A stretch of 64,000 bases of DNA from Aliivibrio sifiae (GTDB taxonomy: Bacteria > Pseudomonadota > Gammaproteobacteria > Enterobacterales > Vibrionaceae): positions 132,836 to 196,835 of the forward strand of contig NZ_MSCP01000001.1 in NCBI RefSeq assembly GCF_002954715.1. Direction: 5' to 3'. A program made the translations under genes and the position numbers. Numbering within the stretch: position 1 is the first letter of the stretch; the number at the start of each line of letters is the position of its first letter. Positions 46,538-59,417 of the stretch are shown here, piece after piece. The notes under the pieces were generated by a model. It made no database searches, was not told where the DNA came from, and saw only the letters and a list, made by a program, of their open reading frames with translations.

Positions 46538-46917
46538 TGGCAATTGTTGGTCTTGGGACTGATATTGCTGAGATAGAAAGGGTAGAAAAAGCCCTTTCTC
46601 GTTCAGGAGATGCGTTTGCTGAACGCATCTTAAGTCAATTTGAGCTTGAACAATATCAGACTTTAAAGCAGAAAGGCCGGTTCTTAGCAAAACGTTTTGC
46701 AGCTAAAGAAGCTGCATCTAAAGCGTTAGGAACCGGTATCGCTCATGGTGTTACTTTTCATGATTTTACCGTCTCTAATGATGAGAATGGTAAACCTCTC
46801 TTAACGCTTTCTGGTAAAGCGCTTGAACTTTCTTTACGCCATAATGTGTCACATATTCATCTGACTATTTCTGATGAACGTCACTATGCGGTAGCTACCG
46901 TAATCCTTGAATCCTAA
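46537..46917 (+). CDS. acpS: Holo-[acyl-carrier-protein] synthase
   Basis: This 126-residue enzyme attaches 4'-phosphopantetheine from CoA to acyl carrier protein. The metal-binding motif [11 protein letters not shown] (about 5-15, D9) and the [15 protein letters not shown] motif (about 53-67) are complete. It overlaps pdxJ by one base and is the last gene of recO-pdxJ-acpS. It converges on barA with only 42 bases between and no clear terminator. Confidence 0.97.
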   Translation: MAIVGLGTDIAEIERVEKALSRSGDAFAERILSQFELEQYQTLKQKGRFLAKRFAAKEAASKALGTGIAHGVTFHDFTVSNDENGKPLLTLSGKALELSLRHNVSHIHLTISDERHYAVATVILES

Positions 46918-46959
46918 GCGATAATTCTAATATTTTGGTTAAGTGAGCTAACACTTTGT

Positions 46960-49749
46960 TCAACTTAGCCATTGTTCTGCATCTTTTGTCACTTTTTCCA
47001 TTTCATCTTGAAGTTCAAATAATTCAGGTTCGATGTCTGTGATTAATTGCTCTTGTCTGAGTGATGTTTCAATTAAATTACATAATTGCTTTAATCGTGG
47101 CACGCCACAGTAAGAGCTACTGCCATGTAATTTATGAATATAGTGGCATAGCTCTTCCGCTGAAGAGTCCCCTTCAAGAGCTTTTTCTATCCACCCATTT
47201 ACTTCTGGAATGAACTCTATGAGCATTTGTAGCATCTCTTTTGCGAGATCTTCTTTTCCTGCGGATTGTTTTAAAGCGATAGTCCAATCTATGCTTTCGG
47301 CAATATTATCTTGAACTTCCTCCATCGATGCCTCTGGGATCACATCTGGAAGGATGGTTATTTTTTCGACATCGCTATTGTCAGTAAGTGGACTCCAATG
47401 AATGATAACTTGTTGTAATACATGTTCTTCAATTGGTTTTGTTAAATAGTCGTCCATGCCTTCATTGATTAGTCGTTCTCGTTCACCTTCCATCGCATGA
47501 GCGGTTACTGCAACAATAGGCGTTTGAGCATTTAAGACCGTTTTTCGGATCTCTTTACACGCCATTACGCCATCCATCTTAGGCATTTGAATATCCATTA
47601 AAATGATATCAAATGTCTGTTCTGTTGCTTGTTGAACTGCATCTATGCCATTTTTACAAGTAACAACCGTTTCAACTTGTTCGTGTAAAAGAGCGGAAAT
47701 AAGCTTGAGGTTGGCAGGGTTATCATCAACTGCCATCACTTTAATCGGTAAACGTTGTGGAGCATCATGAGATGCCATTAGATCAGGTAATGCCGCAACT
47801 TGTTCAAATTGATTTTGAACTAATAATGCATCTAATAATTTTTTCTTAGCAAACGGTTTAGATAAACACGTTATTTGTGCAAGTTGATTCAGTTTTTCTG
47901 TTAGAGCAAGTTCTGTACTTGGTAAGCCTATAACAATTTTTGGGCAATAAGGTGATAATTTATCAGAGATAACTTTCAATGATTCAGCACTTGGTTTCGC
48001 ATTTGAACTTAAGCTGATCAATGCAAAATCATGCGGCTCAATATTTTCAGGCAGAGTTGAGCGATAAGTAACAAACACGCCATGATGAATGAACTGTTGT
48101 TGTAAAATAGACGCCGACTGCATATTTGGCTCTATTAATAGCAGTTTTTTCTTATCTAATTGTTGAACGTCACGTTCATCAATCATTGGTAATTCAGTTT
48201 GAGCCATTTTAACTGTAAACCAGAAGGTAGACCCTTGGTGTAGGCGGCTGCTTAAACCAATCTCTCCTCCCATCTGAGCCACGAGTTTTTGTGTAATCAC
48301 AAGCCCTAAACCGGTACCACCATAGCGTCGAGAAATACTCGCATCAGCTTGACTGAACGCTTGGAAAAGTTGAGCTTGTTGGCGTTCAGAAATACCAATA
48401 CCTGTATCTCTAACAACAAATTGAAGGTCGATGCTGTCATCATGCAAATGCTTCAGATCAACAGAGATATCAATATTGCCTTTTTCGGTAAATTTAATAG
48501 AGTTACCAACTAGGTTGTTAAGTACTTGCTGAATACGTAATGGATCACCAATGAGCCCTGATGGAACACGTTGATCAATCTTAAGCGTAATTTCTAATCC
48601 TTTCTCGTGAGCACTTGGAGCAAGAAGGCTAACCACTTCATCAAGGCTGTCTTGAACATTAAATGGCAGGTTCTCAAGCAGTAACTTACCAGCTTCTAGT
48701 TTTGAGAAATCAAGAATGTCATTAATGATGGTTAATAGGTTATTTGCTGAGCGTTCAATCGTCTGTAGGTAATCTTGCTGGTGTGCAGATAGTGAGGTCT
48801 TGAGCATTTGGCGTGTAAAGCCAATCACACCATTAAGTGGTGTTCTTAACTCGTGTGACATGTTGGCTAAGAATTCAGATTTAACACGAGCTGCTTCTTG
48901 AGCTCGTTTTTTCGCAATATCTAACTCTACGTTTTGAATCTCTAATTGCTCTAAGGTTTCACGTAAGTCAGACGTCGCTTGATCGATACTTTGCTGCATT
49001 TCGACATGATATTCAGATAAAGAAATCGCCATGGCATTGATACCATTTTTAAGCGTATCTAGTTCACCATGTAATTTGTTTTCAATACGTACATTCAAAT
49101 GGCCACGACGGATCCGGTCAACCACACTGACCATGTGTGAAATAGGTTGGGTCACATCCTGCATTAAACGATAGGCAAAGACACCAGACAAACTTAACCC
49201 AAGGATTAATACAATTAAAGCCGAGAATATCTCTTGGTATTGTTGTAATCGTAAACTAGATAAATCGAGCTCTATGGCAATATACCCCAAAGGCTCATTC
49301 ATATGTGATGAATCAAAGTTTGCTGAAAATTGGCCTTCAGGAAGAATAGGAGTCCTTAATATTAAAGATTCATCTTGAAATGAAATATCAAGCAATAAAG
49401 GGATAGGTTTGTCTTTTGGGAACGTTAAGCTTTCAAAGTTAGGATGGAAGTTAGAGGTTACAAAGAGTTCATGCTTTTCATCAAATACGGCAATACTACG
49501 AACAATTTTAGAGTGTTTTCGATGAGCATAGCTTATTAAGCGTCGGACAGCCTCTCGGTTTTTACCCGTCATACCGTACTCACTCGAAATCGCTAGAGGT
49601 TCAATGATACTTGTACCGCTAGAGATAAGTTGAGCTTCCAAATCATTGTATCGATTCATGGTAAAGAAACCACTAAGTAGCAAACCGATGATTAATGTTG
49701 GTGCTAATGTCAGGGTGATGACTCGTGCGCGCAAACCGTATTTTGTCAT
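46960..49749 (-). CDS. barA: Hybrid sensor histidine kinase BarA (VarS/GacS type)
   Basis: This 929-residue tripartite kinase phosphorylates the UvrY/VarA/GacA regulator, which drives Csr small RNAs. In order it has a membrane helix (about 10-30), a periplasmic domain, a second helix (about 170-190), HAMP, coiled coil, HisKA with H299 in N-M-S-H-E-L-R-T-P, HATPase, a receiver-like domain without a phosphorylation aspartate (about 550-660), a true receiver with D719, and HPt with H872. Order and length match E. coli BarA (918). It is divergent from rlmD, as in E. coli. Confidence 0.95.
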   Translation of the reverse strand: MTKYGLRARVITLTLAPTLIIGLLLSGFFTMNRYNDLEAQLISSGTSIIEPLAISSEYGMTGKNREAVRRLISYAHRKHSKIVRSIAVFDEKHELFVTSNFHPNFESLTFPKDKPIPLLLDISFQDESLILRTPILPEGQFSANFDSSHMNEPLGYIAIELDLSSLRLQQYQEIFSALIVLILGLSLSGVFAYRLMQDVTQPISHMVSVVDRIRRGHLNVRIENKLHGELDTLKNGINAMAISLSEYHVEMQQSIDQATSDLRETLEQLEIQNVELDIAKKRAQEAARVKSEFLANMSHELRTPLNGVIGFTRQMLKTSLSAHQQDYLQTIERSANNLLTIINDILDFSKLEAGKLLLENLPFNVQDSLDEVVSLLAPSAHEKGLEITLKIDQRVPSGLIGDPLRIQQVLNNLVGNSIKFTEKGNIDISVDLKHLHDDSIDLQFVVRDTGIGISERQQAQLFQAFSQADASISRRYGGTGLGLVITQKLVAQMGGEIGLSSRLHQGSTFWFTVKMAQTELPMIDERDVQQLDKKKLLLIEPNMQSASILQQQFIHHGVFVTYRSTLPENIEPHDFALISLSSNAKPSAESLKVISDKLSPYCPKIVIGLPSTELALTEKLNQLAQITCLSKPFAKKKLLDALLVQNQFEQVAALPDLMASHDAPQRLPIKVMAVDDNPANLKLISALLHEQVETVVTCKNGIDAVQQATEQTFDIILMDIQMPKMDGVMACKEIRKTVLNAQTPIVAVTAHAMEGERERLINEGMDDYLTKPIEEHVLQQVIIHWSPLTDNSDVEKITILPDVIPEASMEEVQDNIAESIDWTIALKQSAGKEDLAKEMLQMLIEFIPEVNGWIEKALEGDSSAEELCHYIHKLHGSSSYCGVPRLKQLCNLIETSLRQEQLITDIEPELFELQDEMEKVTKDAEQWLS

Positions 49750-49922
49750 ATTTATTCGTTCTGATTAACTTCCTTGAGCGCGTAGCTTAATCAAGTTGGA
49801 GAGTAACCTCAATTATTCTGTGCGGAAATCGTAAGTTGAAACATAAATGATCACTAATCAGGGCTACATCTTAATGTGGTTTCGGTATAATGAAGCTAAT
49901 TTCAGTAAATCAGGCAATAATC

Positions 49923-51239
49923 ATGGCTCAATTCTTCAAAGCTAAAAAGAAAGCTTCAATAAATACTAAGCATCAGTCGGTTGATGTGGTTCGATTAGAT
50001 CACAATGGCGCAGGTGTCGCTTTTGTAGATAAGAAACCAGTGTTTATTGAAGGCGCTTTACCTGAAGAAAAAGCCATCATTCAATTTACAGAACAGAAAA
50101 AACAATACTCTCGTGCTGCACTTATTAAATTGACACAAAAAAGCAGCAAACGCCAAGAGCCTATTTGCCATCATTATCATGAGTGTGGTGGCTGTAATTT
50201 ACAGCATTTACAACACGATGAACAAATTGTAGCGAAAAATACTAAGCTGCAAGAATTGATGCAAAAACAAGGTGTTGAACATTTTGATATGGTTGAACCT
50301 ATTGTTGGTAATGAAACAAGTTACCGTCGTCGAGCTCGTATTAGTTTACTGCTAAACAAACAAACGCATCAGCTTGATTTTGGCTTTAGAAAAAAACAGA
50401 GTAAAGCCATTGTTAATGTTCGTCATTGTCCTGTTTTAGTGAATGAACTTGATCTGCATTTAGAGTCGCTATATGCCTTACTTAATCAACTTAAAGGCAA
50501 AAAGAGTTTAGGGCATGTAGAGTTAGTACAAGCTGACAATGGCAGCGTATTACTTATTCGTCATATGGCTGGTTTTAATGAAAAAGACAATCAAGCGTTA
50601 GTAAACTATTGTGAAGAACGTAATTTGATCCTATACCTAATGCCTGAGTCAGATGTATTGAATCATGTGCGTGGAGAAGAACCTTACTATGTGATTGATG
50701 GTGCGAAAATTTATTTTACGCCAAAAGATTTTATTCAAGTAAATGCTTCGATAAATGAAAAAATGGTAAATCAAGCGCTTAATTGGTTAGATCTTAACGC
50801 TGATGATAGTGTCCTTGATCTATTTTGTGGATTGGGTAATTTCAGTTTACCTCTTGCTCAAAAAGTTCAAAAAGTGGTTGGAATTGAAGGTGTGGACGAT
50901 ATGGTTCAACGCGCTCAATCAAATGCAAAAAGAAATTCGTTAGATAATGTCACGTTTTATCAAGCAAATTTAGAAGAAAGCATTGATGATCAAGTGTGGG
51001 CTAGCACAAAGTTTACAAAGATTTTACTCGATCCTGCCAGAGCAGGGGCTGCAGGAGTGATGCAAACTGTGGCAAAATTGAAACCTCAAACCGTGGTTTA
51101 TGTATCGTGCAACCCAGCAACACTTGCACGCGATAGCCAATTACTTATTCAACACGGTTACAAGCTTACTAGGCTAGGTATGCTTGATATGTTCCCACAC
51201 ACAGGACATTTAGAATCTATGGCATTATTTGAGCGATAA
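49923..51239 (+). CDS. rlmD: 23S rRNA (uracil-1939-C5)-methyltransferase RlmD
   Basis: This 438-residue SAM-dependent enzyme methylates U1939 of 23S rRNA. It has an N-terminal TRAM domain, [4Fe-4S] cysteines C82, C88, C91 (C-H-H-Y-H-E-C-G-G-C) and a fourth in R-H-C-P-V. The SAM motif D-L-F-C-G-L-G-N-F and the catalytic V-S-C-N-P-A-T-L-A-R-D near the C terminus are intact. I start at the ATG at 49923 (M-A-Q-F-F-K); an ATG eleven codons upstream is in frame without a ribosome binding site. Confidence 0.96.
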   Translation: MAQFFKAKKKASINTKHQSVDVVRLDHNGAGVAFVDKKPVFIEGALPEEKAIIQFTEQKKQYSRAALIKLTQKSSKRQEPICHHYHECGGCNLQHLQHDEQIVAKNTKLQELMQKQGVEHFDMVEPIVGNETSYRRRARISLLLNKQTHQLDFGFRKKQSKAIVNVRHCPVLVNELDLHLESLYALLNQLKGKKSLGHVELVQADNGSVLLIRHMAGFNEKDNQALVNYCEERNLILYLMPESDVLNHVRGEEPYYVIDGAKIYFTPKDFIQVNASINEKMVNQALNWLDLNADDSVLDLFCGLGNFSLPLAQKVQKVVGIEGVDDMVQRAQSNAKRNSLDNVTFYQANLEESIDDQVWASTKFTKILLDPARAGAAGVMQTVAKLKPQTVVYVSCNPATLARDSQLLIQHGYKLTRLGMLDMFPHTGHLESMALFER

Positions 51240-51310
51240 TTAGCGGTAACACTCGCTACGCTTAAGAAGCCCAAAAGAATCATTATAAAATTGGATTATA
51301 GGAAACGGAC

Positions 51311-53548
51311 ATGGTCGCAGTTCGCGGAGCACATCTTAAGGAAAATGAAGAGTTCGAGTTAGGTGAATGGATCACCAGTCTCGAACAAGACAAAAACACC
51401 TCAAAAAAATTGACTGAGGTGTATAAGCAGTGTGAAGAGTTAGTAGCTTCTCATGAAGAAGGACAGCTCTTGCTATGGCGTGGCCGTGAGATGATCGAAA
51501 TATTGATCACCTTAAGCATGGACAAGCCAACCCTCATTGCCGCTCAGTTATTCCCTTTAGTTTCCTCTGGTGTTTTAGACAGAGAAACGTTAACTGAAAA
51601 CTACAATAAAGAAATTGAAAAACTGATCGATGGCGTTGAAGAGATGGACGCGATTGGTCAATTGAATGCGTCTGTAGGTGCAGAATCAGCGTCTTCTCAA
51701 GTGGATAATATCCGTCGAATGTTACTTGCAATGGTGGACGATTTTCGTTGTGTGATCATTAAATTAGCAGAGCGTATTTGTAATTTACGTGAAGTAAAAA
51801 ATGAACCAGATGAAGTGCGCCGTGCTGCAGCAAAAGAGTGTAATAACTTATACGCTCCGTTAGCAAATCGTTTAGGTATTGGTCAATTGAAATGGGAAAT
51901 TGAAGATTATTCTTTCCGCTATCAACATCCAGATACTTATAAAAAAATTGCCAAACAATTGTCTGAGCGACGTATCGTTCGTGAACAGTATATCGAAGAT
52001 TTCGTCACAGAATTGAGTGATGAAATGCATGAGTACAGCATCAATGCCGAGGTGAGTGGGCGTCCAAAACACATTTATAGTATTTGGCGTAAGATGCAGA
52101 AAAAGAGCTTAGCTTTTGATGAGCTGTTTGATGTTCGTGCAGTTCGTATTATTGCCGATAAACTGCAAGATTGTTATGCCGCTCTTGGTGTTGTTCATAC
52201 CAAATTTAAACATCTGCCAAGTGAATTTGATGATTATGTAGCGAATCCAAAACCAAATGGTTATCAGTCTATACATACGGTTGTATTAGGTCCTGAAGGA
52301 AAAACTATTGAGATCCAGATCCGAACTAAGGATATGCATGAAGACTCTGAATTAGGGGTTGCTGCACACTGGAAATACAAAGAAGGGTCATCAAACAGCA
52401 GTCGCAGTGGCTATGACGAGAAAATTACGTGGCTACGTAAGCTGCTTGATTGGCAAGAAGAAATGTCTGATTCAGGTGAAATGCTTGATGAGCTTCGAAG
52501 CCAAGTATTTGATGACAGAGTTTATGCCTTTACGCCACGTGGCGATGTTGTCGACTTACCTATGGGAGCAACGCCGTTAGACTTTGCTTATCACATTCAT
52601 TCAGAAGTAGGTCACCGTTGTATTGGTGCGAAAGTGGGTGGACGAATCGTGCCATTTACACACCAGCTAACTATGGGTGATCAAGTTGAAATTATTACCC
52701 AAAAAGAACCTAATCCATCACGAGATTGGTTAAATCCAACATTGGGTTTTGTTAACTCTGGCCGTGCTCGCGCTAAAATTAATGCATGGTTTAGAAAACA
52801 GAGCCGTGAAAAGAATCTTGATGCAGGCAAAGAGATCTTAGAAACAGAGCTTGCTAAAATTGGCGGTACATTAAAAGACGCCGAGCGTTATGCACTTAAG
52901 CGTTTTAATGTGAACTCGACAGATGAGCTTTTTGCTGGCGTTGGTAGCGGTGACTTACGTATTAACCAAGTGATTAATCATATTAATGCGTTAGTAAATA
53001 AACCGACTGCTGAGCAAGAAGATCAAAAGGCACTCGAACAACTCCAAGAGTTAGAAGCCAAAGCACAGGCGCAAGCTCAAGTGCAAAATAAAAAGCGTAA
53101 TGATGCGGTTGTTGTCGAAGGGGTTGATAACCTAATGACTCACCTTGCTCGTTGTTGTCAGCCGATCCCTGGAGATCCAATAGCTGGATATATTACACAA
53201 GGGCGTGGTATTTCGGTTCACCGTAGCGATTGTGATCAGTTAAATGAATTACGTCACCATGCGGCGGAACGTATTATTGATACCGTGTGGGGAACTGGTT
53301 TTGAAGGCTCTTACATACTAACGTTACGTGTGACAGCAATGGATCGTACCGGTTTACTAAAAGATCTGACAAGTTTATTTGCTAATGAAAAAGTAAAAGT
53401 GTCAGGTATGAAAAGCCGAAATGATTATAAGAAACAATTAACTATCATGGACTTTGATTTAGAAGTGTTTAATGCGGACATTCTTGGTCGGTTAATAACT
53501 AGAGTTGAACAAGTAAAAGACGTAATAGAAGCGATTCGATTATCGTAA
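51311..53548 (+). CDS. relA: GTP pyrophosphokinase RelA
   Basis: This 745-residue enzyme makes (p)ppGpp when uncharged tRNA stalls the ribosome. The pseudo-hydrolase domain has F-P-L-V-S-S-G-V where active hydrolases have the H-D-V-V-E-D-T motif, so it is a synthetase only. The synthetase domain (R-P-K-H-I-Y-S-I-W-R-K-M and Y-Q-S-I-H-T-V-V), TGS domain (about 405-465), zinc-finger-like cysteines (A-R-C-C-Q-P-I-P-G-D) and a C-terminal ACT domain (about 665-745) follow. A taggaaac ribosome binding site precedes the ATG. A terminator follows; the E. coli mazEF pair is absent. Confidence 0.97.
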   Translation: MVAVRGAHLKENEEFELGEWITSLEQDKNTSKKLTEVYKQCEELVASHEEGQLLLWRGREMIEILITLSMDKPTLIAAQLFPLVSSGVLDRETLTENYNKEIEKLIDGVEEMDAIGQLNASVGAESASSQVDNIRRMLLAMVDDFRCVIIKLAERICNLREVKNEPDEVRRAAAKECNNLYAPLANRLGIGQLKWEIEDYSFRYQHPDTYKKIAKQLSERRIVREQYIEDFVTELSDEMHEYSINAEVSGRPKHIYSIWRKMQKKSLAFDELFDVRAVRIIADKLQDCYAALGVVHTKFKHLPSEFDDYVANPKPNGYQSIHTVVLGPEGKTIEIQIRTKDMHEDSELGVAAHWKYKEGSSNSSRSGYDEKITWLRKLLDWQEEMSDSGEMLDELRSQVFDDRVYAFTPRGDVVDLPMGATPLDFAYHIHSEVGHRCIGAKVGGRIVPFTHQLTMGDQVEIITQKEPNPSRDWLNPTLGFVNSGRARAKINAWFRKQSREKNLDAGKEILETELAKIGGTLKDAERYALKRFNVNSTDELFAGVGSGDLRINQVINHINALVNKPTAEQEDQKALEQLQELEAKAQAQAQVQNKKRNDAVVVEGVDNLMTHLARCCQPIPGDPIAGYITQGRGISVHRSDCDQLNELRHHAAERIIDTVWGTGFEGSYILTLRVTAMDRTGLLKDLTSLFANEKVKVSGMKSRNDYKKQLTIMDFDLEVFNADILGRLITRVEQVKDVIEAIRLS

Positions 53549-53605
53549 TGATATAAAAAATGAATCATCAATGTTAAGTTATTGATTATTAATAATTATG
53601 TTTTT

Positions 53606-53641
53606 AAGCCGAATGTTATTTATGACATTCGGCTTTTTTAT
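53606..53641 (+). terminator. Terminator of relA
   Basis: The stem aagccgaatgt / acattcggctt is followed by six T residues, about 60 bases after relA. Confidence 0.92.
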
Positions 53642-53653
53642 TGAAAAAAATTC

Positions 53654-53680
53654 TCAAGTTCTGAAAACTTAGGCCGTAAA
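53654..53680 (+). promoter_or_regulatory. Sigma-28 (FliA) promoter of the flagellin gene
   Basis: A -35 element tcaagttc (53654-53661) and a -10 element gccgtaaa (53673-53680) are separated by exactly 11 bases. They match the FliA consensus TAAAGTTT-N11-GCCGATAA at six of eight positions each. It lies about 70 bases upstream of the flagellin start. Confidence 0.75.
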
Positions 53681-53751
53681 TATGTGTATCAACGATGAAT
53701 TATAGGCTTCTTATCCTATAACAATAAGTGAAGCCGACCGGAGCAAACATT

Positions 53752-54885
53752 ATGTCAATTTCAGTAAATACAAACATCTCAGCAATGACAGCACAACGTT
53801 ACATGAACAATGCAACGGCTGCTCAAGCTGATTCAATGGAGAAATTGTCTTCAGGTTCAAAAATCAACAGCGCAGCTGATGATGCTTCTGGTCTGCAAAT
53901 TTCAAATCGTATGACAGCACAAACTCGTGGCTTGAACGTAGCAGTTCGAAACGCCAATGATGGTATGTCTATCGCACAAACGGCTGAAGGTGCAATGAAA
54001 GAAACAACAAACGTACTTCAGCGTTTACGTGATTTATCATTACAATCTTCAAACGGCTCAAATACTGATGCTGATCGTCAAGCGATGCAAGAAGAAGCAA
54101 GCTCACTGACTGATGAGCTAAACCGTATTGCAGAAACAACCTCTTTTGCTGGTACTCGTTTGATTAATGGCGAATTTGGCACAAAATCTTTCCAAATTGG
54201 TGCTGATTCTGGTGAAGCAGTAGCAATGACATTAAACAGCATGCGTGCTGACGAAGCAACAATGGGTGGTAAATCATACTTCGCAGAAGAAGGTCGTGAT
54301 ATCAATTGGACTGTGGGTAAAGAAAATACACAGTTTAATGTGACATACAATGATAAAAACGGCAGCCCTCAAGAGATCCAAATTTCTGCAAAGGCAGGAG
54401 ATGATATCGAAGAGTTAGCGACGTACATTAATGGTCAAACAAATGAGCTAAGTGCTTCTGTGACTGAAGATGGTGTACTTCAAGTGTTCATGTCAGGTGA
54501 AACTATTTCGTCACCATTAGAGTTTAATGGCTCTCTAGCAAACGAATTAAAAATGGGTGGTGAGTCAGACGATACTGTTGCATCAATGGATTTAACAACC
54601 GTTGGTGGCGCTCAACGCTCTATTGATGTGATTGATGCTGCTCTAGAGTATGTTGATGGCAATCGTGCTTCATTAGGTGCATTCCAAAACCGTTTTGAAA
54701 GTGCTGTTAAAAATTTAACGAACATCAATGAAAATATCACTGATTCAAATAGCCAAATTAAAGACACAGACTTTGCTAAAGAAACAACGAACTTAACTAA
54801 GACTCAAATTTTAAGTCAATCAAGCTCGTCAATTCTTGCGCAAGCGAAACAAGCACCAAGTATGGCAATGAGTTTGTTAGGTTAA
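53752..54885 (+). CDS. flaF: Polar flagellin, probable FlaF
   Basis: This 377-residue flagellin has the conserved N-terminal D0/D1 helices ([32 protein letters not shown]) and C-terminal D1/D0 helices ending in the family's hydrophobic tail. The middle (about 165-290) is the variable exposed region. I start at ATG 53752 because ggag lies eight bases upstream; an ATG eight codons earlier is less likely. V. fischeri has six flagellins, of which flaF lies apart from the flaA-E cluster, so a lone copy fits FlaF, but the symbol is an inference. Terminators lie on both sides, so it is a one-gene unit. Confidence 0.88.
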   Translation: MSISVNTNISAMTAQRYMNNATAAQADSMEKLSSGSKINSAADDASGLQISNRMTAQTRGLNVAVRNANDGMSIAQTAEGAMKETTNVLQRLRDLSLQSSNGSNTDADRQAMQEEASSLTDELNRIAETTSFAGTRLINGEFGTKSFQIGADSGEAVAMTLNSMRADEATMGGKSYFAEEGRDINWTVGKENTQFNVTYNDKNGSPQEIQISAKAGDDIEELATYINGQTNELSASVTEDGVLQVFMSGETISSPLEFNGSLANELKMGGESDDTVASMDLTTVGGAQRSIDVIDAALEYVDGNRASLGAFQNRFESAVKNLTNINENITDSNSQIKDTDFAKETTNLTKTQILSQSSSSILAQAKQAPSMAMSLLG

Positions 54886-54926
54886 GTTAACAAAAAGCCT
54901 TCTTAATTTAAGGCGAATGTATTTTT

Positions 54927-54967
54927 AAAAAAGCGGTGACTATAATGGTCACCGCTTTTTTGTTTTT
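54927..54967 (+). terminator. Terminator of the flagellin gene
   Basis: The stem aaaagcggtgac / gtcaccgctttt is followed by a T-rich run. Confidence 0.92.
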
Positions 54968-54984
54968 AAATCGAAGGGATAGAT

Positions 54985-55806
54985 ATGACCGCTCAAAATA
55001 ATATTGAACAGTTACTCTCAATAATGTCTCAATTAAGAGATAAAGAATCAGGTTGTCCGTGGGATAGAAAGCAGACGTTTGATTCTATTATTCCACATAC
55101 AATAGAAGAGACTTATGAAGTGGTGGATGCGATTCATAAGAAGGACTGGAGCAATTTAAAAGAAGAGTTAGGGGATTTACTATTCCAAGTTATTTTCTAT
55201 GCGCAAATAGCGAAAGAGGAAGGGTTATTCGGTTTTAATGATGTAGTAGATACACTAAATGAAAAGTTGGTTCGCCGTCATCCACATGTCTTTGGTGATG
55301 ATGTATTCTCATCAGAAGAAGAAATTGCAGCGAATTGGGATAAAGTGAAGCAGCAAGAACGCTTGGATAAAGGATTATTGGATCAATATTCATCTTCTCA
55401 ACAAAGTATTTTAGATTTTATCCCAAGCGCTTTACCTGGGTTATTACGAGCAAATAAAATTCAAAAACAGTGCGCAAAAGTTGGTTTTGATTGGGATGAA
55501 CTAAAACCCGTTGCAGATAAAGTAAATGAAGAGGTAGCAGAGGTATTAGAGGAAGCATTAAAAATACCAAGAGATGAAGATAAATTAGAAGAAGAGTTAG
55601 GCGATTTACTTTTTGCTACAGTAAATTTTTCTCGCCATTTAGGAAAAAATCCAGAGCAAGCATTATGCAAAGCAAATGATAAATTTGAACGCCGTTTTCG
55701 TCAAATTGAAGTGAACGTCGCCAAAAAACACAAAACTATACAACAATGTGATTTAAATGAGCTAGACTCAGAATGGGAAAATGTGAAGCGAAGTGAGCAG
55801 AATTGA
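54985..55806 (+). CDS. mazG: Nucleoside triphosphate pyrophosphohydrolase MazG
   Basis: This 273-residue enzyme cleaves nucleoside triphosphates to monophosphates and pyrophosphate. Two MazG domains are seen: the first with C-P-W-D-R-K-Q-T, E-E-T-Y-E-V-V-D-A-I and E-E-L-G-D-L-L-F-Q-V (about 25-70), the second with E-E-V-A-E-V-L-E-E-A and E-E-L-G-D-L-L-F-A-T-V-N (about 185-225). Length is near that of E. coli MazG (263). It is said to lower (p)ppGpp effects in E. coli, where it lies after relA-mazEF. A gaaggga ribosome binding site precedes the ATG. Confidence 0.95.
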   Translation: MTAQNNIEQLLSIMSQLRDKESGCPWDRKQTFDSIIPHTIEETYEVVDAIHKKDWSNLKEELGDLLFQVIFYAQIAKEEGLFGFNDVVDTLNEKLVRRHPHVFGDDVFSSEEEIAANWDKVKQQERLDKGLLDQYSSSQQSILDFIPSALPGLLRANKIQKQCAKVGFDWDELKPVADKVNEEVAEVLEEALKIPRDEDKLEEELGDLLFATVNFSRHLGKNPEQALCKANDKFERRFRQIEVNVAKKHKTIQQCDLNELDSEWENVKRSEQN

Positions 55807-55849
55807 TTTGGAGCAAAAAATAAATCAATTAACTGTGATACTTTTCACG

Positions 55850-55878
55850 TTGTGGCGATAAAGCGGTTCTGGTATATT
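55850..55878 (+). promoter_or_regulatory. Probable sigma-70 promoter of pyrG
   Basis: The elements ttgtgg (55850-55855) and tatatt (55873-55878) are spaced by 17 bases, about 60 bases upstream of the pyrG start. They match the consensus at four and five of six positions. Confidence 0.5.
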
Positions 55879-55933
55879 CATTTCCCGTCCAGATAAAATC
55901 CATTTTATTCCTCATTACACCAATTTCAGGTAA

Positions 55934-57577
<1,644 letters not shown>

Positions 57578-57640
57578 TAGGATTTACGGATAGCTGCTCA
57601 ATGTTGTAGCAGCTATTTTTAGCTTTTAAATTAAAGATAA

Positions 57641-58954
<1,314 letters not shown>

Positions 58955-59012
58955 TCTCAATTTTTGAGAGAATGCCTTAATTCTTTAATCGTTTGATTAG
59001 AATTTAGATATA

Positions 59013-59045
59013 AAAACCGTCTCATTTGAGGCGGTTTTTTTTATT
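59013..59045 (+). terminator. Terminator of eno
   Basis: The stem aaaccgtctca / tgaggcggttt has a short loop and is followed by eight T residues. Confidence 0.92.
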
Positions 59046-59129
59046 TCAGCTAGACAGCTAGTGAAGTTCTAATGAGGGGTTGATATAGTTAAGGGTAGCT
59101 TTTTATCATTGTCAATTTTCGGAGTAACT

Positions 59130-59414
59130 ATGCGCACATTTGCCATTTTATTATTGGTCACATTAGGTTGGCTTCAATATACCTTATGGTTTGGAAAAAA
59201 TGGGATGTCAGATTACGCACAGGTCTCAAACGATGTCACATTGCAAGAAGAGGTCAATCAAGGTTTACGCAATCGAAATGAACAAATGTTTGCTGAAATT
59301 GATGACCTTAAAAAAGGTTCTGAAGCCATTGAAGAACGTGCTCGACATGAGTTGGGAATGATAAAAAAAGGCGAAACATTTTATCGGATTATTGATGAAA
59401 ATAGTGAGGGATAG
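59130..59414 (+). CDS. ftsB: Cell division protein FtsB
   Basis: This 94-residue single-pass inner-membrane protein joins FtsL and FtsQ in the divisome. A membrane helix lies at about 4-20, followed by W-L-Q-Y-x-L-W-F-G-K-N-G and a coiled coil up to E-R-A-R-H-E-L-G-M, all as in E. coli FtsB. I start at ATG 59130 with cggag eight bases upstream; an upstream in-frame ATG at 59109 lacks a ribosome binding site. It begins the conserved ftsB-ispD-ispF-truD-surE-pcm-nlpD run. Confidence 0.95.
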   Translation: MRTFAILLLVTLGWLQYTLWFGKNGMSDYAQVSNDVTLQEEVNQGLRNRNEQMFAEIDDLKKGSEAIEERARHELGMIKKGETFYRIIDENSEG

Positions 59415-59417
59415 ATA

